Assembly (NCBI GenBank): GCA_963977185.1 | Contig: CAXBNV010000001.1 | Span: 124,001-188,000, forward strand | Reading direction: 5' to 3' | DNA: 64,000 nt | Origin: CAXBNV01 sp963977185 | Lineage (GTDB): Bacteria; Pseudomonadota; Gammaproteobacteria; JAGOUU01 | Part shown: piece after piece, positions 9,087 to 17,645 of the stretch | Layout of the letters: the number at the start of each line of letters is the position of its first letter | Position numbering within the stretch: the stretch's first letter is position 1 | The notes under the pieces: generated by a model | Seen by the model: only the letters and a program-made list of their open reading frames with translations | Database searches by the model: none | Told to the model about the DNA's origin: nothing | Program-made: the position numbers and the translations under genes

Positions 9087-9860
9087 ATGGTATCTAAATT
9101 TTTAATATTTAGGTTATTTACATTAATAACAGGCTTTGCGTTTTTATCTGGAGCAAATTCAAATATAAAATTATCTTTAGAAAATAAATTTGATAAAAAC
9201 ATTCAATTTAATAATAGTAAAAGTACTTTAGATAATATCAGTAATGATAAAGATTACATTATTGAAAATATAAAAGATTGCAGTAAAAATGTAGTCACTA
9301 AGGTTTGTGAATTTTTAGATAAGGCCCATGGGATTTCTCCTAAAGTTTTAAGTTATGCTATACATGCACATGATATTGCAAAAGAACGCAATGAAGTTTC
9401 AAGCGACAAGATTACTATTATTGATTACAGCAAACCATCTACAGAAAATAGATTATGGGTTTTAAATCTTAAAAGCAAAGAAGTAGAAATAATAACAAAA
9501 GTAGCTCATGGTTCAGGTTCTGGTGGGAAAGTTAAAGCGAGTAAATTTTCTAATATAAGTAATAGTCACGCTTCAAGTATAGGGGTTGCTAAGACAAAAG
9601 ATGTTTATTTTGGTAAACATGGTAAATCGTTAAGATTAGAAGGTTTAGAAACAGGTTTAAATGATCGTATGTTAGCTCGATCAGTTGTTATTCATGGCGC
9701 TAAGTATGTACAAAAGAATGGCCATGTTGGTCGTAGCTGGGGATGTCCAGCCGTTAGTAATGATATGGTTGAACCATTAGTTGAAGAAATTAAAGAAGGC
9801 AGTTTGGTTTTTTTGTATTACCCTGATAAAAATTGGTTAAATAGCTCAGAGTATTTATAA
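9087..9860 (+). CDS. L,D-transpeptidase-like (YkuD_2 type) secreted protein
   Basis: 257 residues with an N-terminal signal sequence (about residues 4-24). The C-terminal half has the murein L,D-transpeptidase pattern: AHGSGSGG, VVIHGAKYV and SWGCPAVS, with the probable catalytic Cys at residue 220 and His in the IHGA segment. Such enzymes form 3-3 crosslinks or attach proteins to peptidoglycan in the periplasm. The spacing fits the YkuD_2 group (PF13645) better than the ErfK/YcfS group. tgt starts 12 bases downstream, so they may share a message. No LysM or other wall-binding domain was seen; residues 30-110 are low-complexity and unassigned. Confidence 0.75.
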   Translation: MVSKFLIFRLFTLITGFAFLSGANSNIKLSLENKFDKNIQFNNSKSTLDNISNDKDYIIENIKDCSKNVVTKVCEFLDKAHGISPKVLSYAIHAHDIAKERNEVSSDKITIIDYSKPSTENRLWVLNLKSKEVEIITKVAHGSGSGGKVKASKFSNISNSHASSIGVAKTKDVYFGKHGKSLRLEGLETGLNDRMLARSVVIHGAKYVQKNGHVGRSWGCPAVSNDMVEPLVEEIKEGSLVFLYYPDKNWLNSSEYL

Positions 9861-9872
9861 TTAAAAGTTAGT

Positions 9873-11090
9873 ATGAATATAGATAATAATATCAAAAATA
9901 ATAAAGAATTAGATTTCAAAAGTAAGCTTATAAAAAAACATAAGCATACGAATGCACGATCACTAGAAGTTACCACACCTCATGGTAAATTTATAACACC
10001 AAAGTTTATGCCAGTTGCAACCAGAGCATTTGTGAATAATATGTATCCTGAGGATTTAAGAAAATCAGGAAGTACTATTATTTTAGGAGGCAACACCTAT
10101 CATATGCTAGTTAATCCTGGCCTTGATATTATAAAAGCTGCTAAAGGGATGCATAAATTTATGAATTGGCATGCTCCAATGTTAACTGATAGTGGTGGCT
10201 TTCAAGTTTTTTCTTTGTCTAAAAATAGTAAAATTTGTAAGATTACAGAAAATGGTGCTATTTTTAAACATCCCATTAATGGTAAAAAGATAGAATTAAA
10301 TTCTGAAACTTCGATTAAGGCTCAAAAAGTTATTGGGGCTGATATTATTATGACATTTGATGAATGTGCTCCAGATAACTCAACATATGACTATGCTAAA
10401 CATAGTTTAAAGCGCACACAAAGATGGTATTTAAGAAGTTTAGATGAGCATTATAAAAATACTAATTCTGAATATGGCTTAAAACAGGCTTTATTTGCAA
10501 TTGTGCAAGGAGCCAGTTTTCAAGATTTAAGAGAAGAAAGTTTAGATTTTATTTTGCAGCATAATCCAGATGGAATTGCTATTGGTGGTGAATCAATTGG
10601 TTTTGATATGGATAAGACTTGTGAAATTATTAATTGGTTGCGTCCACAACTAGAAAGCTCTGATAATGTAATTAATAAATTAAGATACACGATGGGAGTT
10701 GGTCTTGATCCACAAAATTTATTAGATGTTGTAAGAGAAGGTATTGATGTTTTTGATTGTGTTGCTCCAACAAGAAATGCAAGACATGGAGCTTTATATT
10801 GTGGGAAAATAGTTGAAGATAAGGGAAATCATTGGTTAAAATTTATTTCTGAAGATGGTTCTGATAATAAGGCTAGGATTTTAATTAAGAAAACTATATA
10901 CGCAAAAGATGAGAGTCCTATAATGGCTGATTGTAGTTGTTATACTTGTAAGAACTACACAAGAGCATATATGCACTTTTTGTTTAAATCAGACGCAGCT
11001 TTATATTATAATTTAGCATGTATTCATAATGTTCACGTGATGCATGATACAATGTATAAAGCTTTAGAAAAAATAACAAATGATACCTAA
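9873..11090 (+). CDS. tgt: tRNA-guanine transglycosylase, divergent
   Basis: 405 residues. Conserved: the LTDSGGFQVFSL active-site strand, FDEC, the nucleophile region (GIDVFDCVAPTRNARHG) and the zinc site CSCYTC followed by a His about nine residues later. TGT swaps guanine-34 of GUN-anticodon tRNAs for preQ1 (bacteria) or queuine (eukaryotes). The recognition loop, GGLAVGE in well-studied bacterial enzymes, reads GGESIGF here (residues 238-244), and the NTYH segment is preceded by GG. A roughly 25-residue basic N-terminal extension is also unusual. No queA, yajC or secD follows; ung overlaps its last 11 bases instead. The family call is firm; the natural substrate is less certain. Confidence 0.9.
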   Translation: MNIDNNIKNNKELDFKSKLIKKHKHTNARSLEVTTPHGKFITPKFMPVATRAFVNNMYPEDLRKSGSTIILGGNTYHMLVNPGLDIIKAAKGMHKFMNWHAPMLTDSGGFQVFSLSKNSKICKITENGAIFKHPINGKKIELNSETSIKAQKVIGADIIMTFDECAPDNSTYDYAKHSLKRTQRWYLRSLDEHYKNTNSEYGLKQALFAIVQGASFQDLREESLDFILQHNPDGIAIGGESIGFDMDKTCEIINWLRPQLESSDNVINKLRYTMGVGLDPQNLLDVVREGIDVFDCVAPTRNARHGALYCGKIVEDKGNHWLKFISEDGSDNKARILIKKTIYAKDESPIMADCSCYTCKNYTRAYMHFLFKSDAALYYNLACIHNVHVMHDTMYKALEKITNDT

Positions 11091-11778
11091 TAAAAATATC
11101 AAAATAGATGAATTAATTTATCCAAATAGTTGGCAAGAAGTTTTAAAAGAAGAGCTTTCTTGTGATTACATGCTAAAACTATTCCGTTTTTTGGAACAAG
11201 AACGACAAATTTTTAATGTTTTTCCTGCAATACCAGATGTTTTTAATGCTTTTAATAAAACAGCTTTTAAAGATATTAAAGTTGTAATTTTAGGACAAGA
11301 TCCGTATCATGGTTTAAATCAAGCTCATGGTTTAAGCTTTTCTGTGCCAACAAGCATAAAAACTCCGCCATCTTTAGTAAATATATATAAAGAATTACAA
11401 AGTGATATAGAAGGTTTTAAGGCTCCAATTCATGGTAATTTAATCAAATGGGCTGAGCAAGGAGTATTTTTATTAAATACAGTTTTAACGGTAAGGGCTC
11501 ATCAGGCTTTTTCGCATCGAAATAAAGGTTGGGAGTTATTTACAGACTCTGTTATACAAAAAATAAGCCAATATAGAGAAAATATAGTTTTTGTTCTTTG
11601 GGGTACTCCTGCAAAATCTAAAGCAAAATTAATTGATTCAAATAAGCATTTGATTTTGACATCGACTCACCCATCACCACTCTCTGCTTATAGAGGTTTT
11701 TTGGGATGTAAGCATTTTTCTCAAATAAATACTTATTTGGCAAACAAAGGATGTAAAATTATCGATTGGCATCTTTAA
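11080..11778 (+). CDS. ung: uracil-DNA glycosylase
   Basis: 232 residues, family 1 UDG. The catalytic water-activating loop GQDPYHG and the DNA-intercalation loop HPSPLSAYRG are intact, as is the LLNTVLTVR uracil-binding strand. It removes uracil from DNA to start base-excision repair, useful in a genome drifting toward AT by cytosine deamination. It overlaps the tgt stop by 11 bases, indicating coupled translation. Confidence 0.97.
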   Translation: MIPNKNIKIDELIYPNSWQEVLKEELSCDYMLKLFRFLEQERQIFNVFPAIPDVFNAFNKTAFKDIKVVILGQDPYHGLNQAHGLSFSVPTSIKTPPSLVNIYKELQSDIEGFKAPIHGNLIKWAEQGVFLLNTVLTVRAHQAFSHRNKGWELFTDSVIQKISQYRENIVFVLWGTPAKSKAKLIDSNKHLILTSTHPSPLSAYRGFLGCKHFSQINTYLANKGCKIIDWHL

Positions 11779-11885
11779 AAGCTGCGGTAGTTTTATGATT
11801 CATAGTATATAATTAATATAATATATAATTTTATTGTATATTATTCATCATAGATTTTAGATAAGGTAAATAATTAAATATAAAA

Positions 11886-14279
11886 ATGACAGATTTTAAA
11901 AACACAGATTTAAAAAAGACAACAAGCCCTAGTAAAGTAAAAAAAGATAAAAAAATTAAAGATGCTCCTAAAAAGCATAAATCAAAAAACTTTAAATCAA
12001 AAAACTTTAAATCAAAAAGTACTAATTATAAAAGTGATCCTTTTGCATCAAGAGAAAGCAAAAAATATGATGATCCTATTCCTAGTCGAGAGTACATAAT
12101 GAAAGTTTTAGGTGACTCTAGCGCACCAGTAAAATTTAAGTCTTTGATCGAGAAATTAGGCATTACAAAAGAAGATCATATAACCTCTTTGAAATATCGT
12201 TTAGGGGCAATGGAGCGAGATGGACAAGTATTACGCAATAGAAAAAAATCTTATTGTTTAGTTGATAAAATTCAATTGTTTCCAGGTAAGGTTGTTGTCA
12301 AAAATAATGGATTCGGCTTTGTTGATTTAGATATTAATAATCAAAAATTATTACTTTCGTATAAAGATTTAAGAACTGTATTTCATGGTGATAAAGTTCT
12401 AGTAACAAGAGTAGATGATAGAGCTTTAGGTAAAAAACGTGGTGAACTTGTTGAAATCACAGAAAGAAGCATTGAAAAATTAACTGGTGTTTTGCATGAC
12501 CAGGGTGATTTTTTTACTTTAGATCCTGATAACAAAGAAGTGATTCAAAAAATTATTATTAGTAAATCTAATTCTGGTAAAGCCAAAGATAAGCAATTAG
12601 TAGAAATAAATATTTTAGAATATCCAACAAAATATTGCCCAACGATTGCTAAAGTTACCAAAATTATAGGTAAACATGGAATTGAGAAAGGCTCTTTAAA
12701 TGAAATAAGATTAGCGCTTAAAAAATATGAAATACCACATGAATGGCCTGAAGAATTACAACCAGAGTTAGATAAAATTCCGGAAAAAGTAACTCCTGCT
12801 GCTAAAAAAGATAGATTAGATTTAAGAGAGTTACCTTTAGTTACTATTGATGGTATAGATGCTAAAGATTTTGATGATGCAGTATATTGCCAAAGAAAAA
12901 AGAATAAATCTGGCTGGAAACTTTGGGTTGCTATTGCAGATGTTAGCTTTTATGTTCGTCCTGGAATGACTTTAGATGAGCAAGCTTATGAAAGAGGAAC
13001 ATCAGTATACTTTCCAAATAAAGTAATACCAATGCTCCCTGAAAAGCTATCAAATGGTTTATGCTCATTAGTTCCTGATCAAGAAAGATTATGTTTTGCT
13101 TGTGAAATGGATATTTCTAATGATGGGGAGGTGCAAAAATATAAGTTTGTTCCTGCTGTTATGAAATCATGGGCAAGACTTACTTATACGCAAGTTAAGG
13201 AATATTTAGAAGATAATTCTCAAGAGTTAGTAGATAAATATCAAAAAGAAACTAAAGGTAAAGCAAAAGATAAATCTATAGTTTTGGATAACTTAAATGA
13301 TCTTTACAACTTGCATAAAATATTAATTAAAAATAGAAATATAAGAGGCGCATTAGACTTCTTTTTACCAGAGCCTTTGATTGAATTTACAGAAGATAAT
13401 AAAATAAAGGCTATAAATGTAGCACAAAGAACTGTTGCACATTCTATAATAGAAGAATGCATGTTATTAACTAATATTTCAGCTGCACAATTTGCGAAAA
13501 AGCATAAATTGCCAGTTTTATATAGAAATCATGAGACTCCTAGTCAAGATAAATATGATAATTTAAGAGATTATTTAAAGCCATTTGGTTTAGTATTAGG
13601 TGGAGGAAAAAGCCCAGAACCTAAACATTTTAATGCTTTACTCACGAAAATTCATAGCCGTAAAGATGGGGCCATATTGCAATTAGTTGTTTTAAGAACA
13701 ATGAATCAAGCTGTATATGAAGAGGAAAATAAAGGTCATTTTGGATTAGCCTATGAAGAATATACTCATTTTACGTCACCAATTAGAAGGTATCCTGATT
13801 TATTACTGCATAGATTTATACATCATTTATATATAAAAGATAAAAGATTTGCTAAGTTATCAGCAAATATTAAAATTTCTAAAAAAGATGTTAACTTATA
13901 TTATAATCCAACAGATAAATTAATATCAGAACAAGGAGTTCATTGTACCAGAACGGAAAAACGTGCAGACGAAGCAACAAGATCAGTTGTTGGTTGGTTA
14001 AAATGTGAATATATGGAAAATAAAGTTGGTACAATTTATGATGCCACAATTACATCAGTAACAAGTTTTGGTTTTTTTGTGCAGCTAAGAAATGTGTATA
14101 TAGAAGGTTTAGTACACATTAGTACATTATTTAGTGATTATTACGAGTATGATGAAAAAAATTTAAGACTTATTGGTAGTGCAACTGGAATTGTACATAA
14201 AATAGGTGATTCCGTAAAAGTAAAATTAACAAGAGTTGATGTTATAAATCGTCTTATTGATTTTAATTTGGTTACTTAG
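11886..14279 (+). CDS. rnr: ribonuclease R
   Basis: 797 residues. Order: a lysine-rich disordered tail (about 1-60, with the repeated phrase KSKNF), a winged-helix domain (about 65-125), cold-shock-like OB folds, the RNB catalytic domain with the Asp cluster DGIDAKDFDDAV (about residue 325) and the HFTSPIRRYPDLLLHR segment, and a C-terminal S1 domain (about 705-795). It degrades structured RNA 3' to 5', including rRNA and mRNA with hairpins. E. coli RNase R carries its Lys-rich tail at the C terminus; here it is at the N terminus. Separate transcript; about 100 AT-rich bases precede it. Confidence 0.96.
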   Translation: MTDFKNTDLKKTTSPSKVKKDKKIKDAPKKHKSKNFKSKNFKSKSTNYKSDPFASRESKKYDDPIPSREYIMKVLGDSSAPVKFKSLIEKLGITKEDHITSLKYRLGAMERDGQVLRNRKKSYCLVDKIQLFPGKVVVKNNGFGFVDLDINNQKLLLSYKDLRTVFHGDKVLVTRVDDRALGKKRGELVEITERSIEKLTGVLHDQGDFFTLDPDNKEVIQKIIISKSNSGKAKDKQLVEINILEYPTKYCPTIAKVTKIIGKHGIEKGSLNEIRLALKKYEIPHEWPEELQPELDKIPEKVTPAAKKDRLDLRELPLVTIDGIDAKDFDDAVYCQRKKNKSGWKLWVAIADVSFYVRPGMTLDEQAYERGTSVYFPNKVIPMLPEKLSNGLCSLVPDQERLCFACEMDISNDGEVQKYKFVPAVMKSWARLTYTQVKEYLEDNSQELVDKYQKETKGKAKDKSIVLDNLNDLYNLHKILIKNRNIRGALDFFLPEPLIEFTEDNKIKAINVAQRTVAHSIIEECMLLTNISAAQFAKKHKLPVLYRNHETPSQDKYDNLRDYLKPFGLVLGGGKSPEPKHFNALLTKIHSRKDGAILQLVVLRTMNQAVYEEENKGHFGLAYEEYTHFTSPIRRYPDLLLHRFIHHLYIKDKRFAKLSANIKISKKDVNLYYNPTDKLISEQGVHCTRTEKRADEATRSVVGWLKCEYMENKVGTIYDATITSVTSFGFFVQLRNVYIEGLVHISTLFSDYYEYDEKNLRLIGSATGIVHKIGDSVKVKLTRVDVINRLIDFNLVT

Positions 14280-14306
14280 TTATAGTTTAAATAAATTTTT
14301 ATAGAA

Positions 14307-14567
14307 CTATATAAAATATATAGGGTAATAGTTAACCGTCAGTTCAACAAATTGTTCATAATTCATTAATGTTATAACATTTTGTTGTTCTGTTGATAAA
14401 ATGATTCCTCGAGAATCTAAATCATTTTTTAATATATTTATATTAATATTATTCTCATTAAAATTAGAATTTAATATATTATAAATGCCATCATCAATTA
14501 ATAATATTTCTTTATAATTTTCAAGATTAGGATTAGTATCAAGTTTGTTTTTAATTATTAGTAGCAT
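14307..14567 (-). CDS. tusB: TusB/DsrH-like sulfur relay subunit
   Basis: 86 residues with the TusB pattern: an N-terminal beta strand MLLIIKN, LLIDDGIYN, the D-x-x-SRGI segment and the terminal YEQFVELTVNYYPIYF. TusB is the non-catalytic member of the TusBCD hexamer, which passes persulfide sulfur from TusA to TusE for 2-thiolation of tRNA wobble uridine. Last gene of the minus-strand set, 27 bases after tusC. Sequence is diverged; the call leans on the position after tusC. No tusE (dsrC) follows: the next gene is rnr on the opposite strand. Confidence 0.75.
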   Translation of the reverse strand: MLLIIKNKLDTNPNLENYKEILLIDDGIYNILNSNFNENNININILKNDLDSRGIILSTEQQNVITLMNYEQFVELTVNYYPIYFI

Positions 14568-14594
14568 ATTTGTATAATATTGTATTAAAGTAAA

Positions 14595-14963
14595 TTAATA
14601 TTGAATCACATGTTCAAAACTATCTATAAAATCAGATAAATTATTATTACCTATTATTTGAATCAAATTTTTATTAATAATTAGATTATCTAAAGTCAGG
14701 TTATATTTTTCTAGATGATTTTTAACAATATAAATTGGGTCTAGTTCATATAGTTCAGCAGCTTTAATAAAATCAATAAAACTATCTCTATTAATTATTT
14801 TGCTATTTTGATTCTGAGTTAAATTTAAAATGCCTTGATCTTGAAGTAATATTTTTATAGGCATATCAAATGCAGCTGCTGCCATAGCAAAATCAAAGCC
14901 ATCTTGTGCTTGAGTATTACTATATGGAGTCTTTGTAATTATTACTAGAACTTGATTATTCAA
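14595..14963 (-). CDS. tusC: TusC/DsrF-like sulfur relay subunit
   Basis: 122 residues, DsrE/F-like fold. N-terminal LVIITKTPYSNTQAQDGFDFAMAAAAFD is the TusC pattern, followed by the IKILLQDQGILNL strand-loop. It overlaps tusD by four bases, so translation is coupled. It is the middle subunit of the TusBCD complex in the cytoplasm. Confidence 0.88.
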   Translation of the reverse strand: MNNQVLVIITKTPYSNTQAQDGFDFAMAAAAFDMPIKILLQDQGILNLTQNQNSKIINRDSFIDFIKAAELYELDPIYIVKNHLEKYNLTLDNLIINKNLIQIIGNNNLSDFIDSFEHVIQY

Positions 14964-15301
14964 AATTTAATAACTCTTTGTGATTCTTGCATGGCAATTA
15001 TTAATTCACCAAGACCAGCAATTTTTATATCAGATTTATGATTATCAATATTAATGCCGCGCTTTATATTAGCACTGCTGCATGTTAATAATTTAATATT
15101 ATTACTAGTCATGAGTTTTAGCCAATCATGCCAAAAATTGTCTTCTTTATTATTAGATTTTAAAGAATGATAAACACCATCACTCAAGAAAAAGATGGTA
15201 GAAATCTGATAGTTCAACTTAATGATACTTTCAGCAAATTTAAGTGCTGTATAAGATAAACTAGAATTTGGATTGCAAGATATAATAAGACAAAATTTCA
15301 T
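14960..15301 (-). CDS. tusD: TusD/DsrE-like sulfurtransferase subunit
   Basis: 113 residues. The catalytic cysteine is probably C74 in LLTCSSANIKRGI, matching the Cys-x-x-Ala pattern of TusD; FFLSDGVYHSL is the preceding DsrE signature. It accepts persulfide from TusA within TusBCD and hands it to TusE. Its ribosome site (AGAGG) lies inside a perfect 32-base palindrome just upstream, so its translation may be controlled by folding. yccA lies upstream in the same direction, as in Pseudomonas. Confidence 0.9.
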   Translation of the reverse strand: MKFCLIISCNPNSSLSYTALKFAESIIKLNYQISTIFFLSDGVYHSLKSNNKEDNFWHDWLKLMTSNNIKLLTCSSANIKRGINIDNHKSDIKIAGLGELIIAMQESQRVIKF

Positions 15302-15304
15302 TAA

Positions 15305-15336
15305 AGCCTCTTTTTTAATATATTAAAAAAGAGGCT
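15305..15336 (-). terminator. perfect 32-base palindrome between yccA and tusD
   Basis: Two 16-base arms are exact complements (AGCCTCTTTTTTAATA and its reverse complement). It begins 3 bases before the tusD ATG and 7 bases after the yccA stop. On the minus strand it could end yccA transcription, though the T-tract after the stem is short (TTTAATG). The 3' arm contains the tusD ribosome site, so readthrough RNA would bury it. Confidence 0.7.
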
Positions 15337-15343
15337 AAATTTT

Positions 15344-16033
15344 CTACTCATCTCTATTAAAAGCCATTAATATCTGTAATAAGCTTATGAATAAATTATA
15401 AATAGAAACATATAAAGTTAATGTAGCTCTAATATAATTAGTTTCACCACCATGAATAATTTCACTAGTTTGATATAAAATCAAGCCAGATGATATTAAC
15501 ATAAATAGCGCACTAATAGCTAAATGAAGAGCAGGTAACTGAAAGAATAAACTAGCTAAGATTGCTATAAGGCCAACTATTGATGCAGCAAATAACATTC
15601 CTGAAAGAAAGCTCATATCTTTTCTTGTAGTTAATACATAGCCTGATAAAGCGAAGAAAATTAACCCAGTACCACCTAAAGCCGTCATTATAAGCTCAGG
15701 CCCATTAGCAAAATTAGAAATTACAGTATTAAGCAAGGGTCCTAAAGTAAAGCCCATAAAGCCAGTAAATAAAAATACAGCTACTAATCCAAATGCGCTG
15801 TTAGCAGTTGAATAAATTAAGAATTGTAATCCCATTGCAATTATTAAAAATAAGAACGGGTTAATAAATCCAACTCCACTTGCCATAGCAAACCATGCAG
15901 TCACTGCACTAAACATTAAAGTTAAAGCCAGTAGCATGTATGTATTTTTTAAGACTGTATTTGAAGCAATCAACGAACTAGCGCTAGATCGAGACATCAT
16001 TTGTACAGGATCTTCATTCCTATTATTAAACAT
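15344..16033 (-). CDS. yccA: Bax inhibitor-1 family membrane protein (YccA-like)
   Basis: 229 residues with seven predicted membrane segments starting at about residue 30 and a C-terminal YVSIYNLFISLLQIL segment characteristic of the BI-1/YccA family. Bacterial members sit in the inner membrane; E. coli YccA modulates FtsH proteolysis and rescues jammed Sec translocons. Adjacency to tusDCB is the Pseudomonas arrangement. The N-terminal 30 residues are soluble and cytoplasmic. Confidence 0.93.
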   Translation of the reverse strand: MFNNRNEDPVQMMSRSSASSLIASNTVLKNTYMLLALTLMFSAVTAWFAMASGVGFINPFLFLIIAMGLQFLIYSTANSAFGLVAVFLFTGFMGFTLGPLLNTVISNFANGPELIMTALGGTGLIFFALSGYVLTTRKDMSFLSGMLFAASIVGLIAILASLFFQLPALHLAISALFMLISSGLILYQTSEIIHGGETNYIRATLTLYVSIYNLFISLLQILMAFNRDE

Positions 16034-16276
16034 AAATTAAGCCCCTAATTTATAAAGTTTTATTTTAATATAACTAGATAATTCTAGTATGAATTCATTT
16101 AGAAAACAATACATTATTATTGTATCATGATTTAACTAGCTAATACTATTGTTATAGTCTTGTTTTATATATTTAATCTATACCTAAGTATTTGACAAAA
16201 AAACTAATAAAAAGTTGTATATTCTTATTAGTTTTGTTAATATTCTTTTGTCTTAAGTTTTATTAAGACTTACTAC

Positions 16277-16364
16277 GGAGAGGTGGCTGAGCGGTCGAAA
16301 GCGGCGGTCTTGAAAACCGTTGAAGGGCAACCTTCCCAGGGTTCGAATCCCTGCCTCTCCGCCA
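16277..16364 (+). tRNA. tRNA-Ser(UGA)
   Basis: 88 nt with CCA encoded; acceptor GGAGAGG/CCTCTCC, anticodon loop CTTGAAA (TGA), long variable arm with stem GGGCAACC, T-loop GGTTCGAATCC. A TTGACA element at 16192-16197 with TTGTAT 17 bases on is a plausible promoter, and a small hairpin (GTCTTAA/TTAAGAC) lies just before the tRNA. Confidence 0.97.
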
Positions 16365-16372
16365 AAACATTA

Positions 16373-16603
16373 TTAATGTAGCCCTTCTAGATTCTCGTAA
16401 AAATTATCTGAGCTTTTAAAATATTCTTCTTTTATTACTTTAAGCTGAGATTTCAGAAATTCTTGAGTAGTTTTAGCTCCAATTACAGATATTAATGCCG
16501 CAATAGCTGCATTTGTTATGTCATATGTTGCAAGCTCTAAATCTTCTCTGGTTTTCGGATTGCATTGATGAATATGATTTTCAATTGCAAAAACAGCTTT
16601 CAT
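16373..16603 (-). CDS. small hypothetical protein
   Basis: 76 residues, predicted helical, acidic C terminus. I do not recognise it. A ribosome site AAGGA lies 7 bases before the ATG at 16603, which is preferred over the ATG at 16609 (spacing too short). The central AAIAALISVIGA stretch is small and hydrophobic but too short for a clear membrane span. It ends 8 bases from tRNA-Ser on the opposite strand. It is not TusE/DsrC: the C-terminal Cys arm of that family is absent. Confidence 0.6.
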   Translation of the reverse strand: MKAVFAIENHIHQCNPKTREDLELATYDITNAAIAALISVIGAKTTQEFLKSQLKVIKEEYFKSSDNFYENLEGLH

Positions 16604-16722
16604 AAACATGTCCTTTTTTGTATAGTTGTTAAAAATTAATTATATAGACTATGGAATAAATTAAATTTGTGATTTTTCACAGTATTAAAATGTCAAAAAA
16701 TCATATAAAATGATCAGTTAAT

Positions 16723-17556
16723 ATGTGTATTAAAAATAACAATAATAATAAAATGCATAATATCGATTGGAAAAAACACTCTTCATTTTTGTATGCTGAT
16801 CAAATACAAAAAATTATGGAGCCCTTAGATAATAAACTTAATATAAATTATTTTAGTTATATTAAGCAGTTTAATAATAAATCACGTATAGTTTTAACTA
16901 ATTTCCCCAAGTGGAATAAATTTTTTTGCGAGTCTCAATATTATTTAAGACCTAGTAGCTTTGTAAAATCTATAGATATTGATAATGATTATTCAAGCGG
17001 TTTTATTTTAGGATATAAAGATAAATTTTTAGCAGATATCGCAAAAAATAAATTTAATCTAGATAGAGGAATTTCTGTTATATATAAAAGGCCTGATTTT
17101 TGTGAGTTTTTTCATTTTGGCACTGTAGATAAACATGATTTGCCAGAGAGTTTTTACTTAGATAACTTGAGTTTTTTAAAAAAATTTATATTATATTTCA
17201 GAGAGCAGGCGTTTAAGTTATTTGAACATTCTGATTTGATAAAATTTACTGAATTTAAAAATCTAAAATATATTAATAATCAAAATAAAGAAAATAATCA
17301 TTTAATAAAAATAAATAAGCTTTATTTTTATATAGGCAATAAATTAAAATATTTTACTAAAAGAGAAGTAGATTGTATTATTTATCTATTAAAAGGTCTT
17401 CCGGCTAAAACAGCTGCTGATAAATTAAATATATCTAAACGAACTTATGATGCTCATATTGAGAATATTAAATTTAAGTTAGTTTGTAACAAAAATTCTG
17501 AAATAATTTTTATTATTGCTACGTTAGGATTGTTAAGCGATATTCTACAATTTTAG
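16723..17556 (+). CDS. LuxR-type transcriptional regulator
   Basis: 277 residues. The C-terminal 65 form a LuxR/GerE helix-turn-helix: LKYFTKREVDCIIYLLKGLPAKTAA, then KLNISKRTYDAHIENIKFKL. The N-terminal 200 residues look like a PAS or autoinducer-binding type sensor but have no motif I can name; many aromatic residues (Tyr, Phe) suggest a small-ligand pocket. No luxI gene is visible in the window, so it would be a solo regulator. A strong terminator follows. The start at 16723 has no clear ribosome site; the ATG at 16750 (MHNIDWK) is an alternative. Confidence 0.85.
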   Translation: MCIKNNNNNKMHNIDWKKHSSFLYADQIQKIMEPLDNKLNINYFSYIKQFNNKSRIVLTNFPKWNKFFCESQYYLRPSSFVKSIDIDNDYSSGFILGYKDKFLADIAKNKFNLDRGISVIYKRPDFCEFFHFGTVDKHDLPESFYLDNLSFLKKFILYFREQAFKLFEHSDLIKFTEFKNLKYINNQNKENNHLIKINKLYFYIGNKLKYFTKREVDCIIYLLKGLPAKTAADKLNISKRTYDAHIENIKFKLVCNKNSEIIFIIATLGLLSDILQF

Positions 17557-17566
17557 TTTTTTTTTG

Positions 17567-17622
17567 AATTAAGCTAATCTTTAATATTTGGTTATTTTTA
17601 TTAAAGATTGGCTTAATTTTTC
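17567..17622 (+). terminator. Rho-independent terminator after the LuxR-type gene
   Basis: Arms AATTAAGCTAATCTTTAATA (17567-17586) and TATTAAAGATTGGCTTAATT (17599-17618) pair along about 18-20 bases with one G-T wobble and a 12-base loop; T-rich sequence follows (TTTTTCATTTTTTT). Confidence 0.88.
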
Positions 17623-17645
17623 ATTTTTTTAGGAGTAATTACGAT

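Noticed and set aside
16373..16603. Candidate tusE near tusBCD
   Set aside because: No DsrC-type C-terminal Cys arm or matching length; sequence is unrelated.
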